Below are positions 51,953 to 64,000 of a stretch of DNA of 64,000 bases, piece after piece. Source of the DNA: Paramecium sonneborni (lineage: Eukaryota > Ciliophora > Oligohymenophorea > Peniculida > Parameciidae); the NCBI GenBank assembly GCA_905182985.1, contig CAJJDN010000038.1:204258-268257 (forward strand), written 5' to 3'. The translations under genes were made by a program, and so were the position numbers. Each line of letters opens with the position of its first letter. Within the stretch, counting starts at the first letter, position 1. The notes under the pieces were generated by a model. That model saw only the letters and a list, made by a program, of their open reading frames with translations, did no database searches and had not been told where the DNA came from.

Positions 51953-53043
51953 TATTATAATCTAATTATTCAAATTCATTTTATTTTTATGAAGGAATAT
52001 TAATTTAAATAAATTTATTATAAAGTAAATAGATGCAGAAATAATTAAGTGCTTATGATTAGTACTATATTTATTAATATTTAACATAGATTAGAGTAAT
52101 TTTTCTAAAGAAGTGATATTAAGATTGATGAATACCAATCTGCTTTTTCTAATTAGATTGTTTTATTTGCCTGCTCTAATCTGGATCAAAATAAGACTTT
52201 TATATAATTTTAGATGAATCCAATCTAAACAGAAATAGGTACTCATCATTGAATATTCAGCCACTGTTAATATACCAAATGCAAGAATATTTCCTTTCAA
52301 AGATTTGCAAAGTTAAGAAATAGTTTAGAAATTTTAGTAAAATTCAGACATTATTTTGTACTCATTCATGCATTCTTATGATACTATTTCAGTTAGTTAT
52401 CTTGAATTTTGTGAATTGTTTGCTATCACTTACAATGGATATACAATAATAATAGGTAATGATCAAGATGTTAATAAATGGAATCCTCCTAATAAAGAAA
52501 GATTTTTTGAAGTTGTTTATACTTTCTTTGGAATTTTATCAAGGTTAAATAGGGCTCTATAAAATTTTAAAAAAGATCTAATTAATAGAAGCTTAATTGG
52601 TATGTTTAACTATAAATCAATATAATGGCTTGGTATAGTAGAACATTATGGATCAGAAAAATTATTACAACCTGATATAGTGAAAAACTTTTTATAAAAA
52701 TATAACTTAGAATTTGTATTTGTCAAATGCTATTAAGGTGTCAATCTTAATTCTATACAATAAATTTATCAAGAAATTAGAAATTAATTAATATTTGATT
52801 TTAATGATATGAATATTGGATCAACTCTGTATTTTTGGAGTTCTAAATAATTTTTAGGAAGCTATTTCATCCCACATAAGCATTATGAAATATTAGATAC
52901 TGTTAAAAAAATGTTTAAAGAAAGAAAATTTATCAACTAATAATAAAGTCCATATTCTTTCCTTAGTGACTATGATCTTAACAGTAGTGAAATAGAATTT
53001 TATAAAAAATACATAAATAGAATTTTACGAGATAATAGTAGTG
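51953..53043 (+). repeat. Direct duplication copy 2 next to N (1,091 bp)
   Basis: Second copy of 50861-51951, beginning TATTATAATCTAATTATTCA straight after the N. Confidence 0.9.
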
Positions 53044-54395
53044 GTTATACTTTTTCTACTCTAACTTCAATTATATTCAATGCTATTTTGATTGGTTAAG
53101 AGAATTAACATAATAAATTTGAATAAAGATACCCATTATCATTTTGTATGAAACCTACATCGATTGTTATAATTCCATTAGGTTTTAATATATCAGGATT
53201 AGGATTCGATAATTTATTTTAATCCTTGTAATAAATATTTTCGTTTGTAAAAAAAATAAAATCAGTAAATCAAATTACCAACACTCGTTAAATTTACTAT
53301 TTTGATTAATGTTTTTGTTTTGATTAATGCTAAAATTTAATAAATCACCTAAATAAAATAAAAAATCTTAAGATTGTAGGTCTTTTACACCAAAACAACT
53401 AGTAAAGTTATAAATTATAGAGTGGAGAATCATTACCTTTTTCATTTGATTATATTTCTTATAGTTTAATAGAGTCATCAAAAACTTATGATAATTTTGA
53501 AAACTCTATTAATATTTTATTATCTTATTTAGACTAAGATATAAAGTAATTACCACTGAATGAATTATTATAAATATCAATAATACCAGAAGACTAAAAA
53601 CAGGGAAAAATTAAAATTTTATGTTAAGAATAGGATATTTATGAAATTATTTATAATAAAAATCTTAATATAGAATAAATGCGGAACCATTTTTTACAAT
53701 TGAGATAGAATAATTCTTCAGTAAATGATCAAAATTTTTAAGTTTAAGTTTAAAATCAATATTTTTATAAGTAAAGTTTGAAATTAATTGCTGATATTGA
53801 AGCGTAACTGAGAATTTTTCTTTAAAATCCTAAGACATCAAGATCTTATGTAATTATTACAAATTAATATAATCAACAATAATGTGAAAAATAGAAATCA
53901 AGTGAATGTATAATTACTAATTAGAGTTGGAAGGAAATAGAAGATTATGTACTTGATTCATTAGAGCTTATAAAAGAAATATATAGATAGAATGAGATTA
54001 TATCTTAAACATTTAAAATTTTAGATTCCTAGTTTCTACATGCTGGACAGGTAGTTTACAAAAGTAATAAAATCCCATTTAAGGTATTAAATAATAAAAT
54101 AAGTTCTGTGAAAATGTAAATATTTGTAATTGTATTGAATGCAATGATAATAATACTACCTTAAGACTTATAATTATTTTCGGGTATAACAATTTACACG
54201 AAATAGTTGGAGGCTTCATGTATGGATGATATATTAAAAATATTGAAAGAGAATATAGAAAAACTTTAATAAGAAAATATAGAAGAGAGATCTGTAGTAA
54301 ATTAGTAATTTAATTTTAACAATTAAGATTGGAATGCATATATTGTAAAGTATTCATCAGCTGAAATTAATTTATAGAATATAAAGTAAGAATGA
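52033..54395 (+). CDS. Unknown protein, about 770 aa
   Basis: Introns 52096-52123 (28 nt, ends TAAG) and 52239-52260 (22 nt, ends CAG) give an exact 770-aa frame; both are needed to avoid TGA. Aromatic and Ile/Asn/Gln-rich throughout. Segments include NGYTIIIGNDQDVNKWNPP, YFWSSKQFLGSYFIPH, SIVIIPLGFNISGLGFDNLF, and one possible membrane helix near the C-terminus (IFVIVLNAMIIILP). I do not recognise the family. The start is taken from the only nearby in-frame ATG. Confidence 0.75.
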
Positions 54396-54560
54396 TTCAT
54401 AATGTATATTTATATATAATAAATATCTTAAAAAGGGAATTATAAAAGATAAGTTAAATCGTAGTAAAAACTTTAAAGTCTTTTTTAAAATCATTTTATA
54501 ATTTAGTTTTGGTATTTAAATCCTACAATATGTAAAAAAGATTAATTTGATATTAAAATA

Positions 54561-55953
54561 ATGCCTAAACATGTTTAAGAATATACAGAGAGAGTAAGAT
54601 TATAAAATGATTTAGTTTGATTAAGTTTTAGAGATGTTAGTATAGAAGGTAGGAGAAGCTAAATGGGCTGAAATAACAAGATAAATGAAGAATTTGTATG
54701 GGATAAATGTACCATAGAAACCTATGGTTTAAGCTAGATGGAGAGCAATAGATCCAAAAATAAATAGAGAACCATTTACAGCAGAAGAGATGGTATAACA
54801 TTGGCATCATTGTGTAAGATTTAAATGTCATTGGGATGCTATAAGAGATTAATATGAATTAATAGGTTAACAAAGAGATAAGACTTATTTATCATAGAGA
54901 TTTTCTATATATTTTACTTAAAAGTTATCAGAATTGAATAGAGAAATAGGAAAGATAGCATCATACAATTAATAGAAAATAGATACAATGAGAGATACTA
55001 CAAAAAAGAGAGTTATAGAATTTAATAGTAGAGATCCTTTAAGTGTTTAAGATTAATCAGCAAGAGAAATTATAGTGAGTTGTAAATCATTAGTAAAAGT
55101 AATGACTTATTTAATTGATAATTCACATCTTTAAACTGAATTAATGTGGGCTGAAGTTAAGAAGATAATATCTCCAGCTAAATTTTAGAAAGTATTATTT
55201 AATATTTTTATAATGGATACAATTGTGTTAATATCTTGTAATGAATTAAAAGCTATTGATGATACATCTGATTTAATTAATGCAGATGATTTCAGAAAAG
55301 GAAAATATATTAAACCTACAAAAATAAGATTTTGGAAAGATGCACTTGAATAAGAATCAAGTCCTGAACATACAGAAGAAGAGGAAATCTTAACTACATC
55401 AGTTAGATTAAGTAGAATGGGACCTTAAACTTAATTTACAAAAAAAGATATTGATGAAATTAAAGATAGCTTTATTTATAAATATTGTAATACAGATTAA
55501 AATAAAGCCTTTTATAATTGGTATAATGAAGCTAAAACATAAAAGAATGCATTCCCATCTGATTTAACTATAGATGTTATGGAATTGGAAGGTGGAAGAT
55601 AATTATTAAATTATGATCCTGCTCAACCTAAAAGAAAATATGTTAAAAAATAAAAACCCGAAAATAAAGTTTAGAAACAAATTATAAAATTCTAAAGAAA
55701 AAAAAGAAAGATATAACTTTAAGGTGAAGGAAAATAAAAAATAAAAACTAAAAAAGGTAGAATACGTCTTCATAAAGAAAGATTTCCTGGTTAAGACACT
55801 GTTATTTTTAATTAATAACTAGAATAAGAAGATGAAGAATCTAGTAATGATTATTAATTAATGGATGCAGAATAGATTTATAAAATGAATATGAGAATGA
55901 ATGGTAAAAATGTTCAAAGTTAAAGTGAAAATGCCAGTTAAGAAAGTAATTGA
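54561..55953 (+). CDS. Myb/SANT-like protein with basic tail
   Basis: 456 aa with one 22-nt intron (54594-54615). The N-terminal third has Myb-like spacing of Trp: KVGEAKWAEITRQMK, VQARWRAIDPKINREPFTAE, then VQHWHHCVRFKCHWDAI and LSQRFSIYF. The middle is helical. The C-terminal 90 residues are Lys/Arg/Gln-rich, with possible nuclear-localisation signals. Probably a nuclear DNA-binding protein; the SANT call is moderate because the repeats are divergent. Confidence 0.7.
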
Positions 55954-56079
55954 ACAATTATTAAATTATGATAAATTATAATTATTATCATTCCTTGACT
56001 ATTTTAGAAATTATCAGAAGTATAATTTAAGTTGGGTTTTAAGTCATTCTAATTAAATAACTTTAATAAATTAATTATA

Positions 56080-56329
56080 ATGAACAATAAAAAAGATCAA
56101 AATCTAACTGCCTAAGGCACATAAATTAAAGGAACCACTAAATAACCAGCTCATTAAACACAGTAATAAAAACCTGCTCAGAATCACCCAGTTTAAAATT
56201 AAACAGCTACTAAACAATAATAATAAAAACCAACACAATAACATCCTACAAACACTAAAACATAACCAAAATAATAAACTTAATAATAAGCATAAGTAAC
56301 TAAACCTTAATAATAATAACAAAAATAAC

Positions 56330-56367
<38 letters not shown>

Positions 56368-56998
56368 GTGTAACCAGTTGCTCCAAAGAAATTAGAACCT
56401 AAAAGGACTATTAAGCTATAAGCTATGTTAAATGCTATGGATTAAGATAAAGAAGAAGGAAAAATTAGTTTTTTAGTAGATAAAACAGGTAAATAAAACT
56501 AATTTATTCATTTTAGGAAATGCTTATACATTTTTTAAGTATAAGGGAACAATTGTTGATATTACCTAATTCTTGATTGTTGAATAAAATTAAGGAAAAA
56601 ATCATGAAGATCATATTGAAAAAGCTAGAAAAGCTGTTGTATATAGTTTAGAGGTTGGTGATAATTTAGTATTTTCAACTGATCTTGCAACAACAAATTT
56701 GAATGAATTTTTTAAGTAATAACTTTATATTAATTTCAGATCTGATTGGTATAAGCCAGAATCAATATTCAATTACGAAGAAATTACAAATCCAAAGTAT
56801 TTTAGAGCTCATTTATTAAAACCTGAAGAGGACAAAGATGGATTTGGTAATAAAGGATAATTTTGGCCTAAAAAAGAGTTACATATTGTGATGTTGTTTA
56901 CCATAAAAGAAGGAGATTTAGACTATGAATAACATTTGAATAAATTAGGATTAGACAAATTAAAAAATCAATTTGTAATAACAATAATTGAAGATTGA
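56080..56998 (+). CDS. PolyQ-tailed protein with conserved C-terminal domain
   Basis: 296 aa with a 28-nt intron (56489-56516). The first 105 residues are Gln/Pro/Thr/Lys-rich and include a run of 12 consecutive TAA codons (polyQ) preceded by further Gln. After the intron comes a compact, conserved-looking domain (NAYTFFKYKGTIVDITQF, NFRSDWYKPESIFNYEEI, KKELHIVMLFTIKEGD). Unknown family. Confidence 0.75.
56332..56367 (+). repeat. (TAA)12 microsatellite encoding polyglutamine
   Basis: Twelve uninterrupted TAA triplets in frame inside the coding region at 56080-56998. Under the ciliate code they encode Gln; under the standard code they would be stops. Prone to length change by replication slippage. 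Confidence 0.85.
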
Positions 56999-57276
56999 TT
57001 ATATTTGATCAAGTATTCAACAAAAATATAAAATCAATTTAATTATTCATAATATGTATATTTCTTTAAAAAACAAAATCTTTTAGAATAAAATAATCAT
57101 TTAAATTTAATTTTAACTTAATGATTCAATTTTATAAAATAGTTTTGATAAATTTATTATGAACTTATAATTAGATATTTCTTACAAAGATTTAATGGTA
57201 TAATGTTGTAAATAAAGAGTTATAATGTTAATTAAAAACAAGTTTATTTTTTTTAATATACCAGAATTGATTTTAT

Positions 57277-60200
57277 ATGAACTTGTTTAGCCATGATGAA
57301 ATTAATTTATTGGAGGTATCCAAATAGAGGATTGCTAGGCCGCATAAGATGGAAAGTTAGAGTTCATTAATAATCAGTTAACATCTTTGACTTCTCGACA
57401 ATTATAAGAAGCTTGTAAAAAGAGTGATTACTATGGCAGAAATGCATTACATTATGTACATAAACTATCATATTAGGCTGCATATCGAGGACATTACTCA
57501 GTAGTTGAATATTTTCTTGATTTATAGAGCATAAATATTAACTCATAAGATAATAAGGGTAAAATATAGTAAACTATTATTGAGGTAACACAGCATTAAT
57601 GTTGGTCTGTGTTCGTGGGTATAATTCAGACATTAATACTTTGAGAGATGGTTAGAAATTTGATATATGTTCTTTATTGATTGAAAGAGGAGCATCAGTT
57701 GAATATTATAAGAAATCAGGAATAAATAATCCTTTACATTGGGCTTGCTTTTTTGGGGATCTTAAAACAGCTAAATTGTTAATGTATTTAGAGCCAAGCT
57801 TAAGTAATTATAGAAAGTGATTTTAGTGTTGTTTACTAATAACAGGGATTAATTTCCTATTGATTTATCTCTTATGACAGGTAAAGAATTAGATGATAGG
57901 GAATAAGATGAAAAAGTTTTAGAGTATATGATTATGAAATTCTTGGCTTAGTATCTTGGTAGTGAAGAACATAAAAATAAATTAGAAGTTTCTGATAAAG
58001 AATATGAAACCTTTAGAAATTTAAATAAACATAAACTTAATATTAAATCCACAAAGCAATTTAAATAAGTAGGTCTCAGATATTTATTTTGGGCAAGCAC
58101 ATAAGGTAGATTAGATCTTATAAAACCATTATTGAATTGTAAATATTCACCATTTGAACCATCTTATAAAGGTAGAAATGCACTTCATGCTGCTGTTTAT
58201 CATAATAAATTAGAATTAGTTAAATTTTATTTAGAATCCGAAGAATCTAGAATTTTTAGAGATGATAATGTAATCAATATTATGACAAAAGATAAGCCTT
58301 AAACTGCCTTACATATAGCAGTTGAAAGAGGCCATGTTGAAATAGCTAAAATATTAATAAAAAAAGGGGCTGATCCAAATTATTATAATTTTAGAAATCA
58401 TCGTGCTTTTGATTAATCAAGATTAAGTGAAATTAAATAATTAAAGAAAGAACTTTTTCCTAATGATTAAGATAATAATTTAAGATCTGGATTTATTCTT
58501 GTTGGTTAACAGAAAATTAAAAATGAATTGTTAGAATAATAATTTAAAAATATATAAACAAAATATAGAAAAAAAAACGAAGAAGGATACTATAAGGGTG
58601 AAAAAGAATAATTTAAATTTAAATATTATACATAAGAATCTATTGATAAAGAATATACATATTATTGTTTAAAAGTTAATGAAGAACTTAAAAATGAAAT
58701 TGCTGATAAAAATAAGATGATGATTTATAATTCAAGAGAAGGATATTTATCTCCTTTTAAAAAAGAAATTTAAGATTAATTTGAAAATTTTCATCATATT
58801 CATAATTAATAAATCCTATTAACTTTATTATATGATGAATTTGATATTGAATAATTTATAGATGATGGATTACTTTTAGAATATTATCCATTACATGATG
58901 AAAATGAAAAAGAATTAATTATTAATTTTTGGAAAAATGAAAGAATAAATATCCTATATGAACCATTTTAATTGAAAAAATCATCAAGTCGTACATTTAG
59001 TGCATTAGCAACTTATTTTGGACCAGAAGTAGGAATGTTCTTTGTTTTTTTATGTTTTTTTTCAACTTGGTTATTTTTACCAGCAATACCAGGATTAATT
59101 ATAGGAGTATATTCATTTTTTGATAAAGAAGCTATGTTGGCTGTTGCTCCAATATATACTTTATGTATGGCTGTTTGGGCTACTATCTTTTTTGAATTTT
59201 GGAAAAGAAAATAAAGTGAAACTATGTATAATTTTGATATGCATGTTACAAAAGAATAAAGAAGAAATATTCCACAATATAAAGGATCATTTATAATTGA
59301 AGATGTAACTCATACTATAGAAATAATGGATACTAGAAATGTATAATGGAAATACTTTAAATCAAATACACCATTAGTAATTTTAGCTTTGATCTTTATT
59401 GCGGGATAATAGACAGGTTATTACTATTTAAAATAGGTTTATGAAGATGATGATTTTTATTAAACACTTTGGGTCTGTATATTAGCTTTTACGGTTTTAA
59501 TTACAAATGAAATCTTTAATTATTGTGCAAAACATACTCTTATTTACGAAAACCATTAATTCCAAGATGAAAGAGAAAATGTTTATATATTAAAAGTATT
59601 TGCTTTCACTTTTCTTAATTCTTTTGGAAGATTGTTTTATAGAAGTATTATTAGACCTGATTAAGAAGAATTACATCTATTCAGTATATCATTCACAATA
59701 ATATGGTCTGTAGTTCATCTTATTCGATATTTTATATATCCATGGATATCTTTTAGTTTCATTAAATTAAAGTTTAATTGGGATTTCAATCGATTTAAAT
59801 CATAAAACAATAAATAAGTCAATATACAATAAAAAATAGGAGATACTGAAACTAGTGGAATGAATAAATCATTTGATAAGGTAATATCTTCTTAATATTT
59901 ACTTTAACAAATTGAATTAAATAAAAGAATGATAGATCCACCAGATCATGTTGAATAATTCACTTATTTTGTAATTATAATATAAAAAAATAGATGACCT
60001 AATTTTGTATGGTTACAATGTTTGGTGCTGGTTCATAAATAATACCTATTATTACCTTGTTTTTTAATTTACTAAATATTGAAGGATTATTATACGGATA
60101 TAGAAAATTCGTTAAAAGACCATTAGCAGAACCCAAAAAAAATATAGGAGTATGGAATGATATCTTATAATTAATCGGCTATATTGGTATTGTTTCAAAT

Positions 60201-60518
60201 TGCTTATCTATTTATTAAGCAAATTAAGAATAGTTAAATTATTTGATCGGAGCAAGTAATGAAACCTCTAATCAAGATCAAACTAATGTAATATATTACT
60301 TAATTTAGCTTGGACTAAGAAACTTTTTATTATTAATTGTTGCTGAGCATATAGTTATTGGAATTAAATTTGTAATTGAAGCAGTAATTCCAGATGAGCC
60401 TGAATGGATTGAACTTGTCTTAAAAAAAGAAGAATATTTATCAGAAAAAAATAAATCAGCTGAGTAAAAGTATGATTAATCTATCAAGACTCTAGAAAAT
60501 AAAGTCAAAAAAGATTGA
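57277..60518 (+). CDS. Ankyrin-repeat / anoctamin (TMEM16) fusion
   Basis: 1,041 aa after five introns: 57316-57338 (23 nt), 57456-57476 (21 nt), 57559-57584 (26 nt, ends GAG), 57804-57826 (23 nt) and 59971-59993 (23 nt). Residues 1-400 carry ankyrin repeats (GRNALHYAAYRGHYSVVEYF, NPLHWACFFGDLKTAKLL, GRNALHAAVYHNKLELVKFY, TALHIAVERGHVEIAKILIK). From about residue 530 the protein has the anoctamin multipass domain: ATYFGPEVGMFFVFLCFFST, then further membrane helices, QFCMVTMFGAGSQIIPI, NLLNIEGLLYGYRKF, RPLAEPKKNIGVWNDIL, and VAEHIVIGIKFVIEAVIPDE with PEWIE. Anoctamins are calcium-activated chloride channels or lipid scramblases. Ends in a short Lys-rich tail. Confidence 0.9.
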
Positions 60519-61147
60519 TTTTATATTATATATATACCTTTAGTAAAAGTGATTTCAAATAAATATAAAAGAACTATTTAATCTTAATCAGCCTAATTTC
60601 ATAATAATTAAACAATGAGAGTATATATTTGATTACTAAATAATTAAATAAAATGATTTCAAAATCTCATAATGTTTTGCCAGAAATAAAAATACTAATT
60701 TATAGTTTAAATAAGATTATACAAGTTTGAATTTAGAAACAGATTTATATATGATCCTAATAATATTCATTAATTAGGAAATTATTTATTAATTCTAATC
60801 TCTGACTATAATAGTTGATTTTTGCCCATAACTAACTTTTTATAAATTAATTATTAATATTTTTTTTAAATTGCTAATTCTGTTTTAATATTTTACTTAT
60901 CAAATTTTATTTTTATTTAATATTTAACTAATTAAAAAATTATAATTAAGTTATTATTATCTCAAATTAAGGAAAAAATAAAAATTAAATATTACTTGAA
61001 CTTTTATCGATCATATGATCTTTCAAATACAAAATTGAATAAAAATTCATGTATATATATATAATTTATAATAATAGAAGCCATCACTAATCAAGAAAAT
61101 TTTTATTAATAATAAATTAGAATAGGATTAATTATCAATATAAATCC
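60519..61147. other. Intergenic, AT-rich
   Basis: Convergent spacer between the anoctamin fusion (+) and the HTH gene (-). No feature recognised. Confidence 0.45.
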
Positions 61148-61872
61148 TCAGGTTTTCATTAATGCATGTTATTCATAAAGTTTGTTTTGCACTTATGAAT
61201 AAAAGCTTGGGTTTTCAGATTATGGAATTTAAGTTAAATAAGAACATTTTTCTTGTTTTCTATTATTAATTTATTGGCTTTCTTAAAATTTAGGCACAGT
61301 ATTAGGATTAATAGTACTGAACTCTTTAGTTAAGGCATTTTACTTAATCATTATGTTCATCTCCTCTAAAAAGTTGTTTTTAGCTTACTAGTTTACTAAC
61401 TAACAGAAAATTCGAGATTTGTTATTTATTAGCTATTATTTAAGCATATTCTCCTTAAAATCTCTTATATCAGTATTATCATCTTTAACATCCAAAAATT
61501 CCTTGATATCTTCCCCTAATTTTACAAAACTCTCTTTCCTATAATTTTTATGAAATTTTTACATATCATCAGCTACAAAAAATAAGACTTATGAAGTTAT
61601 TTTTAAAATTTTATCTCTTTTTTATTTTTTTTAGATTCTCCCTTCCCTTTTATAAACTTAGTAAATGGCTTTTATTGTGGAAATGTTGTGGCCTGTAATA
61701 ATAGAGACCTAAAAATTGTTTAGAACAATACATGTGAGGAAGAGTACTTATATTGTTCAATATATTGAATGATAAGTTCTCTTTCATCAGAACTAATGCT
61801 CTTATATTTTGATCTTTAGATTTTCTCCTTTTTAATTTTCATCATAAATTAAATTCCAAATCTTAATCTCAT
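61148..61872 (-). CDS. Helix-turn-helix protein, transposon-type DNA-binding fold
   Basis: 233 aa with a 23-nt intron (61709-61731). N-terminal basic region, then SISSDERELIIQYIEQYKYS and HVSIITGHNISTIKAIYQVY followed by KREGRIQKK. The S-x-I-K-x-I-x-Q-V-Y and EGRI-KK pattern resembles the helix-turn-helix of Tc1/pogo-type and related DNA-binding proteins. No transposase catalytic (DDE) motif is visible in the remaining polar 130 residues. So either a domesticated or standalone HTH protein; moderate confidence. Confidence 0.6.
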
Positions 61873-62748
61873 TAATTTTTTTTGAGGCTATAATAAATCC
61901 GTAAATAAGAAAGAGCAGTTCTTTTTATAAAAATGACCTAAAATCCTTATTATTCAAAAGATATAATATGTCATTCATCTAAATTATAATAACATTCTGT
62001 AAATAAATTTAATTTAATTAAAGCAGTAATTTTAATTTAATCTATATACATTAATTAAATTATCATCTTTATTATAGTTTATTTATTGTTACTGTTACGC
62101 TTTGCTGCTTCCTTTAAAGCAAAAATATAATGTGGCTAAAGGCTAATTCAATCTTAACTTTGTTCTAAACCTAAATATTGATAAATTTCTCTAAAAACTA
62201 TATTTTTAGAGAAAAATTTCAATTTTATTTGCTTTCTAAACATACAAAAACCTATTAAAATATATCTCAAGAAATAATTTTGTTATTTTGCCTAATCAAA
62301 ATTTCAATTTTTGAAAAACTTGTATTGTTCAAAGTGTTTAGGAAATTTATATAATTTCTTATCTGCTTTTCTAAGGGGATAAAAAAATCCAATATATATA
62401 CTTGATTGATAGTGTTAGTTAAACAAATTTTTTCAATCAAATATTTTGATGTAAAATTTTTGTATATCAAGTTACTAAATCAATTTAAAGCTCTTGATAT
62501 TAGAAATTTCAATAAAATGTTCATGAATAAGATATGTTGTTTAATTTGGTAATGAACAGAGGTTTTTAATATATTATGTGAACAGGAATTGAAATTTTTA
62601 AATATTAATTCAGGATATTAATAATATCAATATTTCAATAATAAAAATTAAGTAACATTAAAAATTGAATTAACTATATGAGATTTCAATGAAAGATAGA
62701 TGAGTTTATGATCAATAATATATAAGCATCAATTATTTTTTGAATTAT
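61873..62748. other. Intergenic, AT-rich
   Basis: Between the HTH gene and the HECT gene (both -). A 67-codon frame at 62267-62470 (-) is probably chance. Confidence 0.45.
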
Positions 62749-64000
62749 TCATTCCATACCAAAGACTCCTTCTAGATCGTTAAGAACAATAGATCTTAAA
62801 TATTTTCTCATCATTTCTTCACTAGTATATTTAGGGAGTTCAAGTCTATTGAAACAAGTGTGAGCTATTGGAAATGAGTTCGTATTATTATAATCAATAG
62901 GAACTATCTAAAATTTTGAATACATTCCTCTATTTGACTCAAGTTTACTAAAACCACTATGAAATGGAAAGATAAATTATATACTTAACAGGAATTCTAT
63001 AAGAACCTGTGCAATAATGTAAGAATTTTTTTAATTAATCTTGATCAAACTCAGATAATATTTTCCAAAACCATTTAATTTATTGAGAATTTTCAGCATA
63101 AGGGGTTTTATATAATGTATGTTATTTCCACTCATCTAAATCTACAACAGATACACCATATAGTATCATTTCAAACTCTTCTGCTGTAAATATATTTAAA
63201 TATTCTTTTTATATGTATTTATATAAGGAATTTTAAATACACCCAAGCTATTATTAAATCATTTTATCACTATAGTATTAAATGCTGAATAATAATAGAA
63301 TAATTTACCTTAAATCTACATATTCTTATTTGTTTTAGTTTGTGACTAAAATATCAGCTCCATTTTATTTTAACTCAATTATTTCATCATCTTTACATAA
63401 GATAAAATATTATTATAATTCATTTTCATCAAATTAATTTTCTAGTAAATATTTCCAACTCAAAAATAGACCTTTATCATAATACTACATATCTTGAAAT
63501 GAGATTTCTTATCCAAGTAATTTTTTAACTAAAGGCCTATCAAATTCAACACATATAGTCATTCTTTCAAAAAGTGCTTTTGCTATAGCTAAGCCAACTA
63601 ATTCAAAATAAGGACTTTGTTGAGCAATTTTATATGTAACATCATTAGTTTCAGTTAATGTAAAGATGTCTTTGCACATTTCTTTAAAAATTAAAGTTAA
63701 CCATTCTCTTAGTAATCCTCCTGCATCTTATACTTTATCATTCTGAAATACAACTTTAACTTCTTTATAAAGATTAACACCTCTAGCTGAAATAAGAGAT
63801 GACTATAATAAATTATTCATATTGACATTCAATTTGTCAGATCCTAGTTACCAAGGAATACGATATTTTTCAAGTTAAAGATTGAACCACATTTATTTTT
63901 CAGGAAATGACCTGTTTTTAATTTCTTGAAGACTTAAATTCTATATATTTCAATAGAGAATGTTACTTAGATCTATCCTCCATTTACTTATGATTATACT
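62749..64000 (-). CDS. HECT-type E3 ubiquitin ligase, C-terminal part
   Basis: The C-terminal HECT domain, running off the right edge. Introns 63285-63308 (24 nt, ends CAG) and 62957-62984 (28 nt). N-lobe: VVFQNDKVQDAGGLLREWLT, QSPYFELVGLAIAKALFE; C-lobe: ILYGVSVVDLDEWKQHTLYK, QIKWFWKILSEFDQ, HYCTGSYRIPV, then IAHTCFNRLELPKY, whose Cys (codon 62854-62856) is the predicted thioester-forming residue. Ends GVFGME. HECT ligases carry ubiquitin on this Cys before passing it to substrates. Substrate-binding N-terminus is outside the window. Confidence 0.93.

Noticed and set aside
56104..56331. 75-codon Leu-rich frame on the - strand
   Set aside because: It is the antisense of the Gln-rich coding region (TAA/CAA repeats read as Leu) and not a gene.
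62267..62470. 67-codon frame MIYKNFTSKYL on the - strand
   Set aside because: Ile/Asn/Lys-rich as expected by chance in this AT-rich spacer, no supporting motif.

Overview
This window is ciliate macronuclear DNA, almost certainly Paramecium. TAA and TAG are read as glutamine in every recognisable gene and TGA is the only stop. The DNA is very AT-rich, intergenic gaps are short, and the genes carry tiny introns of about 21-32 nt that mostly begin GTA. With the standard code only fragments appear; with the ciliate code and introns removed, about 35 mostly complete genes can be read, many confirmed by a spliced length that is an exact multiple of three.

Layout. 1-5.8 kb: hypothetical proteins, ribosomal proteins uS11 (RPS14) and eL19 (RPL19), and a large N-acylation-motif protein. 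6.7-11.2 kb: Aurora-like kinase, DEAD-box helicase and a Myb-repeat protein; the helicase is partly duplicated around a single N. 11.4-17.5 kb: long-chain acyl-CoA synthetase, cytosolic HSP90 ending MEEVD, and eS7 (RPS7). 17.5-30.4 kb: a ciliate two-transmembrane protein, a tubulin-tyrosine-ligase-like enzyme, a 1,220-residue coiled-coil protein, a decayed ABC transporter, and a SAXO-type axonemal microtubule protein. 30.4-45.5 kb: a very large PAS-domain membrane protein, a protein kinase, an FHA + RING-variant protein, coiled-coil proteins and a CCCH zinc-finger protein. 45.9-50.5 kb: several small proteins and glycyl-tRNA synthetase. 50.9-57 kb: a 770-residue unknown protein (again duplicated around an N), a Myb/SANT-like protein and a polyQ protein. 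57.3-64 kb: an ankyrin-repeat/anoctamin (TMEM16) fusion, a helix-turn-helix protein, and the C-terminal half of a HECT ubiquitin ligase.

The genes are unrelated housekeeping, signalling and ciliary genes, not an operon. Neighbours sit 30-250 bp apart in all orientations, and one convergent pair overlaps. The main points for a second look are: introns whose acceptor is AAG, GAG or CAG rather than TAG; two assembly duplications flanking Ns; the ankyrin-anoctamin fusion; the ABC transporter pseudogene; and several proteins that begin MGxC.
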